Source: Clonostachys chloroleuca (taxonomy: Eukaryota > Ascomycota > Sordariomycetes > Hypocreales > Bionectriaceae). From it: a DNA stretch of 64,000 bases. A program made the position numbers and the translations under genes. The notes below the pieces were generated by a model that saw nothing but the letters and a program-made list of their open reading frames with translations, searched no databases and was not told the DNA's origin. The stretch lies in the NCBI GenBank assembly GCA_037952775.1, contig JBANAY010000003.1, forward strand, positions 33,170,001-33,234,000. The letters are read 5' to 3'. Positions 22,152-32,700 of the stretch are shown piece after piece (the stretch's first letter is position 1; every line of letters begins with the position of its first letter).

Positions 22152-23855
22152 ATGCGTTCAAAGTTCTGCACAGCCCTCGTTTGGTTGGCACACCTTGCCA
22201 CGGCTCAGTTTAGCCTTAACCCAACGACCAAGACATCGATTGCTAAGACGTCCTATGGCACTATCGTCACCAATAACATCACTGAGACTGGAATCTCGGT
22301 GTTCAAGGGCATTCCGTATGCCAAGCCCCCGGTTGGCGACTTGCGCTGGCGTTCTCCTCTTCCGCCTGATGCTTGGGCTCAACCCATTAATGCAACCATC
22401 GGAAAGACATCCTGCTGGGGCTTTATAGGTGACAACGTTACCGAAACAACCTCTGAAGATTGTCTGTATTTGAATGTCTGGACGCCGGCCAAGACTGCTT
22501 CGGAACGCCTGCCAGTCATGGTGTGGGTGCACGGTGGCGGCTTCAATTTTGATTCAGGGCTCAACCCTCTATTCGAAGGTGTGCACATGTGCCTGAAAGG
22601 TGTCGTTGTCGTAACCATCAACTACCGCCTGGGAAATTTTGGGTACTTGGCCCATCCCGCTCTCGACGCGGAGGATCCCGTTGGAAACTCTGGCAACTTC
22701 GGGCTTCAGGATATTATACAAGCCTTTCGATGGGTGAGAGGAAACATTGGGGCATTTGGGGGTGATCCAAAAAATGTCATGGCCTTTGGAGAGTCGGCTG
22801 GAGCGCACGCATTGCCCATACTCATGGCATCGCCTCTTAGCGAGGGCCTGTTTGACAAGGTGATGTGTTCGAGCGGCACCTACTGGGACTCTGAGCACGG
22901 CAACATGGAGAGCTTTGCTCAATCCCGCCAGAGAGGCTTGAACTGGGCTGATTCAGCCATGCGGCCTAATGCAACACTTGCAGAGCTGCGAGGCATGCCG
23001 GCATACTTGGTCCAGAACACGAGCTTGTGGAGCGGCTTGGATCCTACCATTGTCGCCTTTAGTCCCAACATTGACAACTATGTCATCCCCAGATATGCCC
23101 CAAGCGTTTTTAGTTCCGGAGAACAGGCGAGGGTGCCTTTTGTCGCCGGATTCAACGCCCGGGAGGACACTCTATTTCAGCAACGGGCGTTGGAGCATGG
23201 CACTGCTGATTTGTTCAACGAGCGCCTCTTCTCGTGGCTGAATATGTCAGGGCTTCCCGAAGCTAAGATCAGAGATGCTATGAACAGGTATTACCCTGCC
23301 ACATCGGACACCCAGGCCGAAGGTTCGGCTTTCCTCTGGACTGGAGATATGGTAATCCGACAGCAGACTTGGGAGGCGGTTCATGAACATGAGAGGACCA
23401 CTGGCCAGCCGAGTTGGCTCTATACTTTCAACTTTACTTCAGCTTTCAATCCAATCCCTGGACATGGCCAAGATATGCCATACGACTTTGGCACCCTCAG
23501 AGATTTCGGGCTCTCAACACCGGGCGTCAAACCGGGACCCGATGACTTGAAGATGGCAATGTATATCATGACCTACCTGATCAACTTCGCCAGGAGCTCC
23601 GATCCCAACAAGCCTGACAATCTCCGTGGAACACTGCCCCATTGGCCCTCCTACAGCGCGTGCGAGGGGACGAGCGAATGTCCCAGGAACACCTGTGGTC
23701 CTCATCAAGGTCGCATATTTGAGCTGGCGAACCCGACCTCAGTACAGGAATTTGACTATAGCCGGTTTCAATTTATTCAGAGTCTGAGGACGGATGGTGT
23801 TTTCCCCGCTGGCTGGCATGATTTTGCCGTGAACTCGCTTCCTGAGCTACCTTGA
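22152..23855 (+). CDS. Secreted type-B carboxylesterase / lipase
   Basis: A single exon of 567 residues. I chose the ATG at 22152 because a typical signal peptide (MRSKFCTALVWLAHLATAQF) starts there; the frame is open further upstream without family resemblance. Alpha/beta-hydrolase features are all in place: G-I-P-Y-A-K-P-P-V-G near the start, S-E-D-C-L-Y-L-N-V-W, the oxyanion-hole H-G-G-G-F, the nucleophile elbow F-G-E-S-A-G, and the catalytic His region H-G-Q-D-M-P-Y-D-F. Several N-x-S/T sites fit secretion and glycosylation. The family hydrolyses carboxylic esters of lipids, feruloyl or other substrates; the substrate here cannot be read from sequence. It lies downstream of a Zn2Cys6 regulator. 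Confidence 0.92.
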   Translation: MRSKFCTALVWLAHLATAQFSLNPTTKTSIAKTSYGTIVTNNITETGISVFKGIPYAKPPVGDLRWRSPLPPDAWAQPINATIGKTSCWGFIGDNVTETTSEDCLYLNVWTPAKTASERLPVMVWVHGGGFNFDSGLNPLFEGVHMCLKGVVVVTINYRLGNFGYLAHPALDAEDPVGNSGNFGLQDIIQAFRWVRGNIGAFGGDPKNVMAFGESAGAHALPILMASPLSEGLFDKVMCSSGTYWDSEHGNMESFAQSRQRGLNWADSAMRPNATLAELRGMPAYLVQNTSLWSGLDPTIVAFSPNIDNYVIPRYAPSVFSSGEQARVPFVAGFNAREDTLFQQRALEHGTADLFNERLFSWLNMSGLPEAKIRDAMNRYYPATSDTQAEGSAFLWTGDMVIRQQTWEAVHEHERTTGQPSWLYTFNFTSAFNPIPGHGQDMPYDFGTLRDFGLSTPGVKPGPDDLKMAMYIMTYLINFARSSDPNKPDNLRGTLPHWPSYSACEGTSECPRNTCGPHQGRIFELANPTSVQEFDYSRFQFIQSLRTDGVFPAGWHDFAVNSLPELP

Positions 23856-25001
23856 ACCTCAGCCAGACCAGAGATTGCTGAACGTCATGTGGAATCAATT
23901 TCGTCCATCATTCTTACCTTGTCAATTGCTCAGCGGAAGATCGCTTCTGCTCGCCATTGAGTACCCTTCGTATACTTCTGAAAATATAGAGTTAGTAACG
24001 CACACCTTAAGCTATCAATAAGATATTCTATAGCTCTATAAGTTCATCGTTAAACTGCAATTGCTTCGTGCTAGGTAGTGCTAAGGTAAAGCCTGTAAGA
24101 CACCTGTAGAGACAACTAAAGGTCCCTGTAAGCTGGGCAACTGGGGTATCGCTGCACCAAGCTGCTTACAAGGTGTGATCTTAACCTGCATGGGCTCTAT
24201 CGGGATAGGTGGCTCCTTCCAGCGGCAGGTGGCCATTGGGAATTTGAGAAGCTCTCTGCCGCTCTCCTGATTCTCGCATTGCGTTGCCTTTTTATTCGTG
24301 GGCAGGCTTCTTGGACAATGCAACTACTCACGAAACTGCATCCGGCTATACTTGATGATTCGGAAGCTCCAGCCCCCTCAATTACTTACCTGCCAAGGCC
24401 GCTTGAGAGTGAGACCCAGCGGGAGCGCAAGAGAAGAGCACGGGGGAAGCATGAGCAGAGCACGAGGCAGCGCACAGAGGCAAAAACGTGGACCAGCAAC
24501 AGTCCATTTCGGATCGAGCTTCCAAAGGGCCCTTCAGAACTCTGCGGCTATTCCCAACCCAAAGGCCAGTTCCCTGCGCCGCGCCGGCACCCGCAGACCG
24601 GGAACCAACCACAATGCAACGTTGAAGCATGCGCTCGCATGGGGCTGGTGGAGGCTTCGACCTCTCTGCGCTGGGAAGCTGCAAGGTCTGTGGCCACTCC
24701 GAGAGAACCAGCCGATAAAAGTCTTAGATGGATCGCCTGGCCTTCTCAAAGAGGCATGTGCTTTTGTCGGTCTTGACGTCAATTGGGCCCAAGGATCGGG
24801 CGTTGGACCTGCTTATGGCTCTCGTCGGAGGCAGAGCGGTATAAATAATCGAGCGCTGCTCTCTGTTTCCCGCTTCTGCTTCGCTTCCAGAACGAATCCT
24901 CCTCAGGCGCAGACTCCTCCGTAAGATCGATCGTAGCGCATCGCCAAGCCGGACTGTGCCAAGCAAGCGAGACAATTGCATGAGCGAACCAGGCCCTCAC
25001 C
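23856..25001. promoter_or_regulatory. Promoter region of the RNase T2 gene, with TATA box
   Basis: 1.15 kb without a gene. GGTATAAATA at 24838-24847 lies about 155 bp before the RNase T2 ATG and is followed by a CT-rich run (24855-24890), the usual fungal layout of TATA box and transcription start region. Open frames around 24298-24924 have no family resemblance. Confidence 0.5.
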
Positions 25002-26336
25002 ATGTTCCGCAACACCGTCCTCCTCTCTCTGGCCGCCTCCGCCAAGCTCGCGGCCGCTGGGCTTTACCCTGGCATCACCCCTCACAATCACACCTGTGCT
25101 CTTGGTACGCCAATTGCTGCCCGTCGCGATACAATGTTCAACATGGGGACCGAGGCTAACTGCTAGCTCCTCCGCCGCAGTCGACCCCATCCTGTCCTGC
25201 TCTGCTGCTGCCGACCCCTCCAAGGTTGACAGCTGCTGCACTGAGACCTTTGGTGGCTTAGTGGTAAGTCTAGCCTGGCCAATGGCTTGCGGAATTACAT
25301 GTACCGCGACCCTGGCAATCCAATCGCAATGGTGCAGATAGGCTAATACCCATTGCAGCTTATCACCCAGTTCTGGGACACTTATACCGGTCTTGAGAAA
25401 GATGGCCAGCTTCTGCCTCAAAAAGCTTGGACGATCCACGGCGGGTGGCCTGACTATTGCTCTGGGAAGCCGTTTCTTTCAGTTGCCGCGTTTGCTGGAG
25501 GATTTTGCTAACTATTTTGCGCATACAGGCAAGTATACGCAGTACTGCGACTTGAGGTAGGTCGCGATCTCCCATGAATTGCGCGCGGAAATGGAAAAGT
25601 CCTAACACATCTCTCAGCCGCCAGTACGACCCTAAACCGTCCCCTAATACCACTACTGGTACCCCCGATGGCACCCCAGTGCCTCCCTACAAGGGCGAGT
25701 CCATTGACAAGTGGTTTGTCCCGAACGGCAAGGGAGATCTCCTGGCATACATGAACAGGCACTGGGTCTCCCAGCTCGACCCCAATTGGGTTCTCTGGGC
25801 CCATGAATACTCCAAGCACGCCACCTGCTTCTCTACCTTCCAGACGGAGTGCTATGTAAGTAGATTCAGCTCCATTTGAATACTCTTATCCCACCGATTG
25901 GATACTGACTCCCAACTCCCAGGGTCCCAACTACTCCAAGTTTGACGACCTGTTCGAGTTCTTCGAGACTGTCATCCGCTACCATCGCACTCTGCCAACC
26001 TATGATTGGCTAAGCGCTGCCGGAATCAAGCCTTCCAACAAGACCTCGTACAGCGTGGCCAAGATCCAGAAGGCTTTGAGCGACAGCTATGGCCAGCCCC
26101 CGTTCGTTGGCTGCGGCGGCCCCAAGTACAATGAGACCGAGGCCGGTAAAGGCTCCCTGGACAACGGCGGTACTGTCTTGAACGAGATGTGGTACTACTC
26201 AAATGTACTGGGAAGGCTCCAGGACCAAAAGGCCCTCAGACTGCCCGCTTCCGTCGGTGGAAGACTCACAAGCTGTGCCCAGGCTGATAATGCTGTGTGG
26301 TATTACGAGCGCACCAATGGCAGCGAGTTTCGTTAA
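25002..26336 (+). CDS. Secreted ribonuclease T2, with a damaged splice donor
   Basis: Six exons are needed: 25002-25104, 25181-25263, 25359-25464, 25529-25556, 25618-25855 and 25923-26336, giving 323 residues with a signal peptide (MFRNTVLLSLAASAKLAAAG). Active-site segment II (W-A-H-E-Y-S-K-H-A-T-C) and the paired cysteines are intact. The third intron (25465-25528) has a GCTAAC branch site, a CATACAG acceptor and the right phase, but its donor reads GG instead of GT (GGAAGC where GTAAGC is expected). Active-site segment I reads W-T-I-H-G-G-W-P-D-Y, where the family has H-G-L-W-P. Both changes lie within 25 nt. Either these are sequence errors or the gene is damaged; no in-frame GT donor nearby rescues the join. 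RNase T2 enzymes are secreted acid endoribonucleases used for nutrition or interaction with other organisms. C-terminal residues match the family to the end. Confidence 0.85.
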
Positions 26337-26781
26337 GAAGATGAATGGTTGAGAGGGGAGACGATGAATAACATGAACAGATAGACGGGACGACAATGAT
26401 GTCACGCGTAAGAGGCTAGCTATATCTAATAGATAGATCTAATATCCAAACAATCACGGGGCAATTGAGACCAAGATGCGATGATGGAAATATCCCCCGT
26501 CTAAGTGATGCTTCATGATGCTTAGTCATCACAACGCCGTCTTCGGTGGGCAAATTCAACGCCTGAGCCTGGTAAGAAGAATAGGATTACCTCATTGCCA
26601 ACCTTGACAGAAAAAAAATCATCCGCAGCCAATGAGTCACATCTCTACCCACAAAGAATTCCCCTTTAGAGTGCCCTTTTTTTGGGACTCGATGCATCTG
26701 CCTACTTGAATAGTAGGCAGCAAGTGAGTTAGTAGGCTGTGACTAGTGCTGTGGCACAGTGGTGTAATTTTTCCTTTTCAT
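26337..26781. other. Intergenic region and probable SUA5 leader, with inverted repeat
   Basis: 445 bp. A perfect 9-bp inverted repeat with a 5-nt loop (CTGCCTACT-TGAAT-AGTAGGCAG) lies at 26698-26720, 61 bp before the first SUA5 ATG. A further AGTAGGCT follows at about 26731. No gene seen. Confidence 0.5.
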
Positions 26782-28362
26782 ATGAATTTTCTCAAGGCAG
26801 CAAGATCCCGTAGTTCCACTTTACGATCTCAACGTCTCGTACTAGATTTCGTGCCCGCCCCCAAGCGAGCCTGCTCTTCGATTTCTTTGATAAGTCCAAG
26901 CCCTGGGCGCGGGGATAAACCTACTACGCATCCTGACTCACTGTTGACAAAGAAGGCACATCGTTGCATCTGCCGACTTACAGCATCGACTTCTGGGTCT
27001 TTTCACACACCCGTGGTCGAGAGACCACCAGCCACTATAAAGATGGAGACCAGAATATTGAGGGTCCCGGACGACCGGTCCTTTGGAAATTTTGAGACGG
27101 GATCAGGCTTGGAGCGCTGGAACGTCAACGCGGACAACGTCGAGGCAACTCGGATCCTAAGGGAAGCCGGTGAATACCTGCGCACCAAAGATACCCCCGT
27201 GGCGTTCCCTACCGAGACAGTCTACGGGCTGGGCGCTGATGCCACGAGGTCCGCCTCCGTCAGGGGAATCTACACAGCCAAGAACAGACCTTCCGACAAC
27301 CCTCTTATCAGCCATGTCTGTGATCTGGAGATGCTGCGAGACCTGCTAGTCGGCAAGGACGGTTCTGGTTTTGGCTCAGCAGAGAAGACCGACGACGTGA
27401 TACCATGGAGGTATAAATCACTTATCGAGCGTTTCTGGCCCGGTCCTCTGACCATCCTGCTGCCCAACCCGTCGCAGCCGAAACTGGCTCCCGAGGTTAC
27501 GGCGGGCCTGTCGACTTTTGGCGTGAGGATGCCGTCGTCGACTCTTGCGCTCTCTCTCATCAAGCTGTCCGGCGTCCCCCTGGCGGCCCCCTCGGCGAAT
27601 GCGTCGACCAAGCCCTCGCCCACCACCGCACAGCATGTCAAGCACGATCTCGACGGGAGGATCGAGCTCATCCTCGACGGTGGGGCGTGCCAGGTCGGCG
27701 TGGAGAGCACGGTTGTGGACGGTCTCTCTGACCCGCCTGCGGTGCTGCGACCTGGCGGTCTGAGCATGGATGAGTTGAGAAGCTGTCCCGGCTGGGAGAA
27801 CGTCATTAAGGGGTATAAGGATCACAGCGAGAATGGCCAGGCACCCAGAGCGCCTGGGATGAAGTATAAGCACTATAGCCCCAAGGCCACGGTTGTGCTG
27901 TACGAAGCATCATGTCAAGCTCAAGGAGAAAGCATCAGCTTGGACGACATTGAGTCTGCGTATACCGCTCGGAGTCAGGGATCTAATGGCAAGTCACAAC
28001 CTATAGTCGGTGTTGTGCGCACTCAGCAGTGGAGGCAAGCGGCAGGACTTAAGACCGGCGAACTCCGCCTTGCCAGGGCGGGAGAGAGCAAGCAGAATGG
28101 AGATAAGAAACAGGCAAACACATCATACAGTGTCTTGGAAGGAGCCCTGACTAATAGCGATGGTGAGACTATTGGAGTCGTCCTTGACATTGATCTCGGG
28201 AAGGATACCCGGGGGATTGCCCAGGGGCTGTTCTCAGCCCTGAGGGAGCTGGACCTGTTGGGCGCAGACATCATCTTTGTAGAAGGTATAGAGGATAAAA
28301 GTGACATCGCCGAGGCGGTCATGAACCGGCTGCGCAAGGCAGCATCGGACATTCGAGCATGA
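26782..28362 (+). CDS. SUA5: Threonylcarbamoyl-AMP synthase (Sua5/YrdC/YciO family)
   Basis: A single exon of 526 residues from ATG 26782, or 439 from ATG 27043. The YrdC domain follows the second Met: V-A-F-P-T-E-T-V-Y-G-L-G-A-D-A-T, the K-x-R-P-S-D-N-P-L nucleotide-binding block, and P-S-A-N-A-S-T-K-P-S-P-T. After it come the A-P-G-M-K-Y-K-H-Y-S-P linker and the Sua5 C-terminal domain. The enzyme makes threonylcarbamoyl-AMP for the t6A modification at position 37 of ANN-decoding tRNAs. The extra N-terminus (MNFLKAARSRSSTLRSQRLV) is Arg/Ser-rich and looks like a mitochondrial presequence. The upstream ATG has a poor context and the second a strong one, so one mRNA could make both mitochondrial and cytosolic forms, as reported for yeast Sua5. 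Confidence 0.93.
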   Translation: MNFLKAARSRSSTLRSQRLVLDFVPAPKRACSSISLISPSPGRGDKPTTHPDSLLTKKAHRCICRLTASTSGSFHTPVVERPPATIKMETRILRVPDDRSFGNFETGSGLERWNVNADNVEATRILREAGEYLRTKDTPVAFPTETVYGLGADATRSASVRGIYTAKNRPSDNPLISHVCDLEMLRDLLVGKDGSGFGSAEKTDDVIPWRYKSLIERFWPGPLTILLPNPSQPKLAPEVTAGLSTFGVRMPSSTLALSLIKLSGVPLAAPSANASTKPSPTTAQHVKHDLDGRIELILDGGACQVGVESTVVDGLSDPPAVLRPGGLSMDELRSCPGWENVIKGYKDHSENGQAPRAPGMKYKHYSPKATVVLYEASCQAQGESISLDDIESAYTARSQGSNGKSQPIVGVVRTQQWRQAAGLKTGELRLARAGESKQNGDKKQANTSYSVLEGALTNSDGETIGVVLDIDLGKDTRGIAQGLFSALRELDLLGADIIFVEGIEDKSDIAEAVMNRLRKAASDIRA

Positions 28363-28401
28363 AGCATGCAAGACGCAAAAATAGACATATAATGCCCTTT
28401 T

Positions 28402-28423
28402 TCTCTCTCTCTCTCTCTCTCTC
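28402..28423. repeat. (TC)n dinucleotide microsatellite
   Basis: About eleven uninterrupted TC units in the 3' flank of SUA5, between the convergent SUA5 and COPI zeta genes. Probably length-polymorphic. Confidence 0.9.
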
Positions 28424-28595
28424 ATCTAGAAAGGAATCCCGTTGCAGGCTGGCATGCATATGTGAACCCCCTTTTGTCCTGTCGTAAAATAACAAAAAGA
28501 AGATTAAAAAAGAAGACGAAAAGACTCCCAGTACCCTGCGCTATCCCCTCCGCGATGCGATCCACAGTCTATCTCCCCTTTGCAAAACCGCCACT

Positions 28596-29336
28596 TTACA
28601 GTCCCTGCCGCAACCAGTCGGCGAGCTTTGACTTTCCCAGTTGCGCTAAGTTGTTGACGCCCTGTTCGCTGAGGTCGATGCGGCCGAGCTGGACGTCCTG
28701 CGTTGGGGCCTTGCTTACTCTCTGGACGATGATGGTGGGGTCCGTCTCCAGGATGATTCCGTCGTCGACAATCTCGTCGATGGCGAGCGACACGAGGTCG
28801 TAGTTCTCGACAATGGTTCGCTTGTCCACGGATTGCCTGCGTGCGATGTTAGGAAACCATGTCTCTATACGGGGGGTTCGCCCAAAACTAAGAACGGCCG
28901 GTAGAAGAATATCATACTTGAATAATAGGTGTAGCGAGTCCCTCAGAGCTAGGATTGTGTTGTATAGGAGGATCTCATTCTCGTCGACGCTGCCGACAAC
29001 GTAGATCATGACATCGGACTCGAGCTTGTAAAGGACAATTCGGTTGTCGTAGAGGATAATGTCGCCCGTTTGTTTTGAGGTCTTCTCAATGAGTCCCTTC
29101 TCGAACGCCTTCTGGGACTTGACATCGGAATAGGGGTTGGCGTTGACGTTGCCAGCTATAGGATACGAGTGTTGCTGTCAGTAGCTGTGCATGCGCCAAG
29201 CCCACGATGAGGCGGTATGCATACCATTTGGAGCTGTGTGAGGGGAGGCGTAGTATTTAGAGAAGATGCGGGAGCCGTCCTCGGTGCTGAGGATCAGGAC
29301 GGCTTGCACGGAAAACAGGCTCATTCCACGAGACAT
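28596..29336 (-). CDS. RET3: Coatomer (COPI) subunit zeta
   Basis: Three exons, 29336-29225, 29155-28918 and 28836-28596, give 196 residues. The start MSRGMSLFSVQAVLILSTED and the following S-R-I-F-S-K-Y-Y match the longin-like fold of zeta-COP and AP small chains. Q-K-A-F-E-K and D-N-R-I-V-L-Y-K-L-E-S-D-V follow, then the V-E-N-Y-D-L-V-S-L-A-I-D-E-I-V-D-D-G-I-I-L-E block that is diagnostic for zeta. It is part of the COPI coat on Golgi-to-ER vesicles. Two in-frame Met codons four residues apart (29336 and 29324) can both serve as start. It is divergent from MCM4, with which it shares a 394-bp promoter region. Confidence 0.93.
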
Positions 29337-29730
29337 GCTGGGCGATTGCGTCGTTGGGCGATTCTCTACGAGGTGGACTGGAGGCAAGGCCCCTCCAACT
29401 CCCAGATGCCACCGCACCCTCAATTCGAACTGGCGGGTGCTGAGCTGAGCGTCGGCCTAAACTTTCGCCGGGCACCGGTCGTCTCCCTGTCGCGTGCGCA
29501 CGGGCCACATCGCTTCAATGGGAAATCACTTTACGCGTCTGCGTCGGGCTTTGGCGTCTCCTTTACGCGCTCTTGACAATAATTCCTTCAGCTTCCCCCC
29601 ACCTTGATATCCCTTGTCCCTCACTTCCAACACCAGACGAATTCACCCTCCGAGGTCTGACCCCCGTTTTCAAGATCGATTATCTCGGAATAATTCAGGA
29701 GTCACAAACAATTCGAATATTTCAAGCAAT
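29337..29730. promoter_or_regulatory. Divergent RET3/MCM4 promoter with MCB-like sites
   Basis: ACGCGT (a perfect MluI cell-cycle box) lies at 29533-29538, ACGCGC at 29565-29570 and CGCGT (an ACGCG core on the minus strand) at 29491-29495. All fall within 80 bp and 160-240 bp upstream of the MCM4 ATG. MCM genes are MBF targets in yeasts, so G1/S control of MCM4 is a reasonable inference. Confidence 0.55.
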
Positions 29731-32700
29731 ATGGCGTCGCCTGGACAGGGTCCGCCCTCAGAGGCGGGTACACCGCGTCCTGATGGGCAGTCTGATGCCA
29801 GCACACCAGCTCCCAACCCAGCGCACCTGGTGTCGAGTCCCCTATTCTTCCAGTCCTCTCCAGCAGCAGATGGCGCGGGCATTGTTTCCTCGCCATTGAG
29901 GCAGATGAGCAACAGCCAGAGCACACTACGACATGGCATGCCTCCTAGCTCTCCCCTGAGGCAGATGACGGAGTCTCAAGATGACTCTCAGAGGACACCT
30001 AGAGCCAGTGCGGCGATGATGGGAGGTTAGTGGATTGTCAAGCCAAAACAAAGAAATTTTGAGGTCGACGCTAACAATCTTGGCAGATTCCTCCCCAATT
30101 CGATATGATCCCAGTTCTAGTCCTGGACGATCATTGCGTGCAATTCAGTCAGATCTACGAAGTGATCTACGAAGTGAAAGCAGTGGCCTCTTCTTGGGAT
30201 CCCAACGAAGCGCAAATAAATATAGCCGAGGTGATATCAACTCCGAGTTCGTCGGAACACCTCGCATACCCCCTCGCCGGCTTGTTCTCGCCGAAGATGG
30301 TCGCGTTGTCCAGGAAACGGGAGTCCCTGGATCCGACGCTGCCTCATTCGCAAATCGGGATGTGACTACGTCTGAGGCTGATCACCTTGGTGGTTCTGAC
30401 ACGGCTCTCGTGTGGGGTACAACCATCTCCTTGGCCGACGGTTTGCAGTCGTTCCGTGATTTTCTGCGCAATTTCACCTTCAAGTATCGCATGTATGGGG
30501 ATGGTTTCACTGACGAGGAGGTTCGGGAGTCTCCAATAGCCGAAACTAAGATCCATTGGGAGACCTTGGAGAACATGCTTCTCCTGGGTGAATCTCGCTT
30601 CTACCTTAACATTAAGGACTTGAATTTGTACCCTCCGACGAAGAAGATGTGGCATCAAGTTCAAGCCTACCCCCATGAGATCATTCCTATTATGGACCAG
30701 GCGTTGAAGGACTGCATGATGGAAGTCGCACATTCTGAGGATCAGAGGAACCGACCATCACAGAGCAGCGCAGGACACACCGCCTCTCAACAGACCCGAC
30801 AGAGCTCTGAGCCTGTATTTCCCAGCTCGGACAGACCTGATGAGCCTGTTACTCCCCGTCCTCAAGCGACGGAGTCTCTGGAGGACCAGGTTGCCTCGAC
30901 TCTTTACTACGTTCGGCCATACGGACTGGATCAATCGACTAACATGCGAGAATTAAATCCATCTGGTAAGACTTTTGTCTCGTCTTTCAAATGTGAGTCC
31001 ACGATTGTGCTAACCACGAACGCCTTATAGATATGGATCGTTTAGTTTGTGTTAAGGGTCTGGTCATCCGTGCCACCCCAGTCATTCCTGACATGAAGGA
31101 GGCTTTCTTCCGTTGCAATGTGTGCAACCACTCAATCACCGTTTCGATTGAGCGTGGTAAAATTCGCGAACCGACTGAATGCCCACGAGACCTTTGCAAG
31201 TCCAAGAACTCGATGCAAATCATCCACAACAGATGTCATTTCGAGGACAAGCAAGTCATCAAGCTTCAAGAGACCCCCGATGCAGTCCCTGCAGGTCAGA
31301 CACCTCACTCCGTCTCTATTGTCGCATACAACGACCTGGTGGACTTCTGCAAGGCTGGTGACCGTATTCAGGTAACTGGAATTTTCCGAGTAAATCCTGT
31401 GCGAGTCAACCCTCGCCAACGAGCACTGAAGAGTGTGCACAAGACCTTTGTCGACATGGTGCATGTTCAAAAGGTGGACGCCAGGCGTCTGGGCCAGGAC
31501 CAGAGCACACTTATGGTCGATGGCCAGGAGGAGGAGAAGGGGGCCAATAAGCTCGAGGAGACTCGCGTCATCACACCAGAAGAAGAGGAGAAGATCCGAG
31601 AGACAGCTGCCCGTTCAGATATCTATGACCTCCTTTCCCGCTCACTCGCTCCATCAATTTATGAAATGGACGACGTCAAGAAGGGTATCCTTCTGCAGCT
31701 GTTTGGTGGAGCCAACAAAACGTTCGAAAAAGGTGGAAGCCCCAAGTACAGAGGCGATATCAACGTCCTTCTCTGTGGTGACCCATCTACCTCGAAATCC
31801 CAAATGCTCTCCTACGTTCACAAGATCGCGCCTCGTGGTGTCTACACCAGTGGTAAGGGCTCTTCGGCTGTCGGTCTGACGGCATATGTCACTCGTGACC
31901 CTGAGACCCGACAGCTCGTGTTGGAGTCTGGAGCTCTGGTACTGTCTGACGGTGGTGTGTGCTGCATTGATGAATTCGACAAGATGTCTGACGCGACTCG
32001 CTCGGTTCTGCACGAAGTCATGGAACAGCAGACAGTCTCCGTGGCCAAGGCTGGTATCATCACCACCCTCAACGCTCGTACCAGCATTCTGGCGTCTGCC
32101 AACCCTATTGGCAGTCGCTACAACCCTGATCTTTCTGTCCCTCAGAACATCGATTTGCCACCAACTCTCCTGTCTCGATTCGACCTGATCTATCTCATTC
32201 TTGATCGGGTTGATGAGAAGACAGACAAGCGTCTGGCAAAGCATCTCTTGTCTCTGTACCTGGAAGACAAGCCTGACTCAGCACCTTCCGATTCCGACAT
32301 TTTAGATATAGAGTTCCTCACCCTCTATATTTCCTACGCGCGGTCCAACATTCAGCCTGTCATTTCTTCGGAAGCTGCACAGCAACTCGTCGAGAACTAC
32401 GTCGCCATGCGAGCACTGGGACAGGATGTCCGTTCCTCGGAGACTCGTATCACAGCCACTACTCGACAGCTTGAAAGTATGATCCGTCTATCCGAGGCCC
32501 ACGCCAAGATGCGCCTCTCAGAAACGGTCACCATCGACGACGTTCAAGAGGCCTACCGTCTCATCCAGAGCGCTCTCAAGACCGCAGCCACCGACTCTCA
32601 AGGCCGCATCGATATGAGTCTCCTGACAGAAGGAATTAGCGCCGCAGACCGACAGCGACAGGCTGACATCAAGGAGGCTCTCATCAAGTTGCTGGATGAG

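Noticed and set aside
20500..23855. Possible biosynthetic cluster (Zn2Cys6 regulator plus carboxylesterase)
   Set aside because: No polyketide, peptide or terpene synthase, no P450 and no transporter nearby.
24298..24924. 208-codon frame upstream of RNase T2
   Set aside because: Lies across the TATA box and CT-rich start region of the RNase T2 promoter, with no resemblance to any family.
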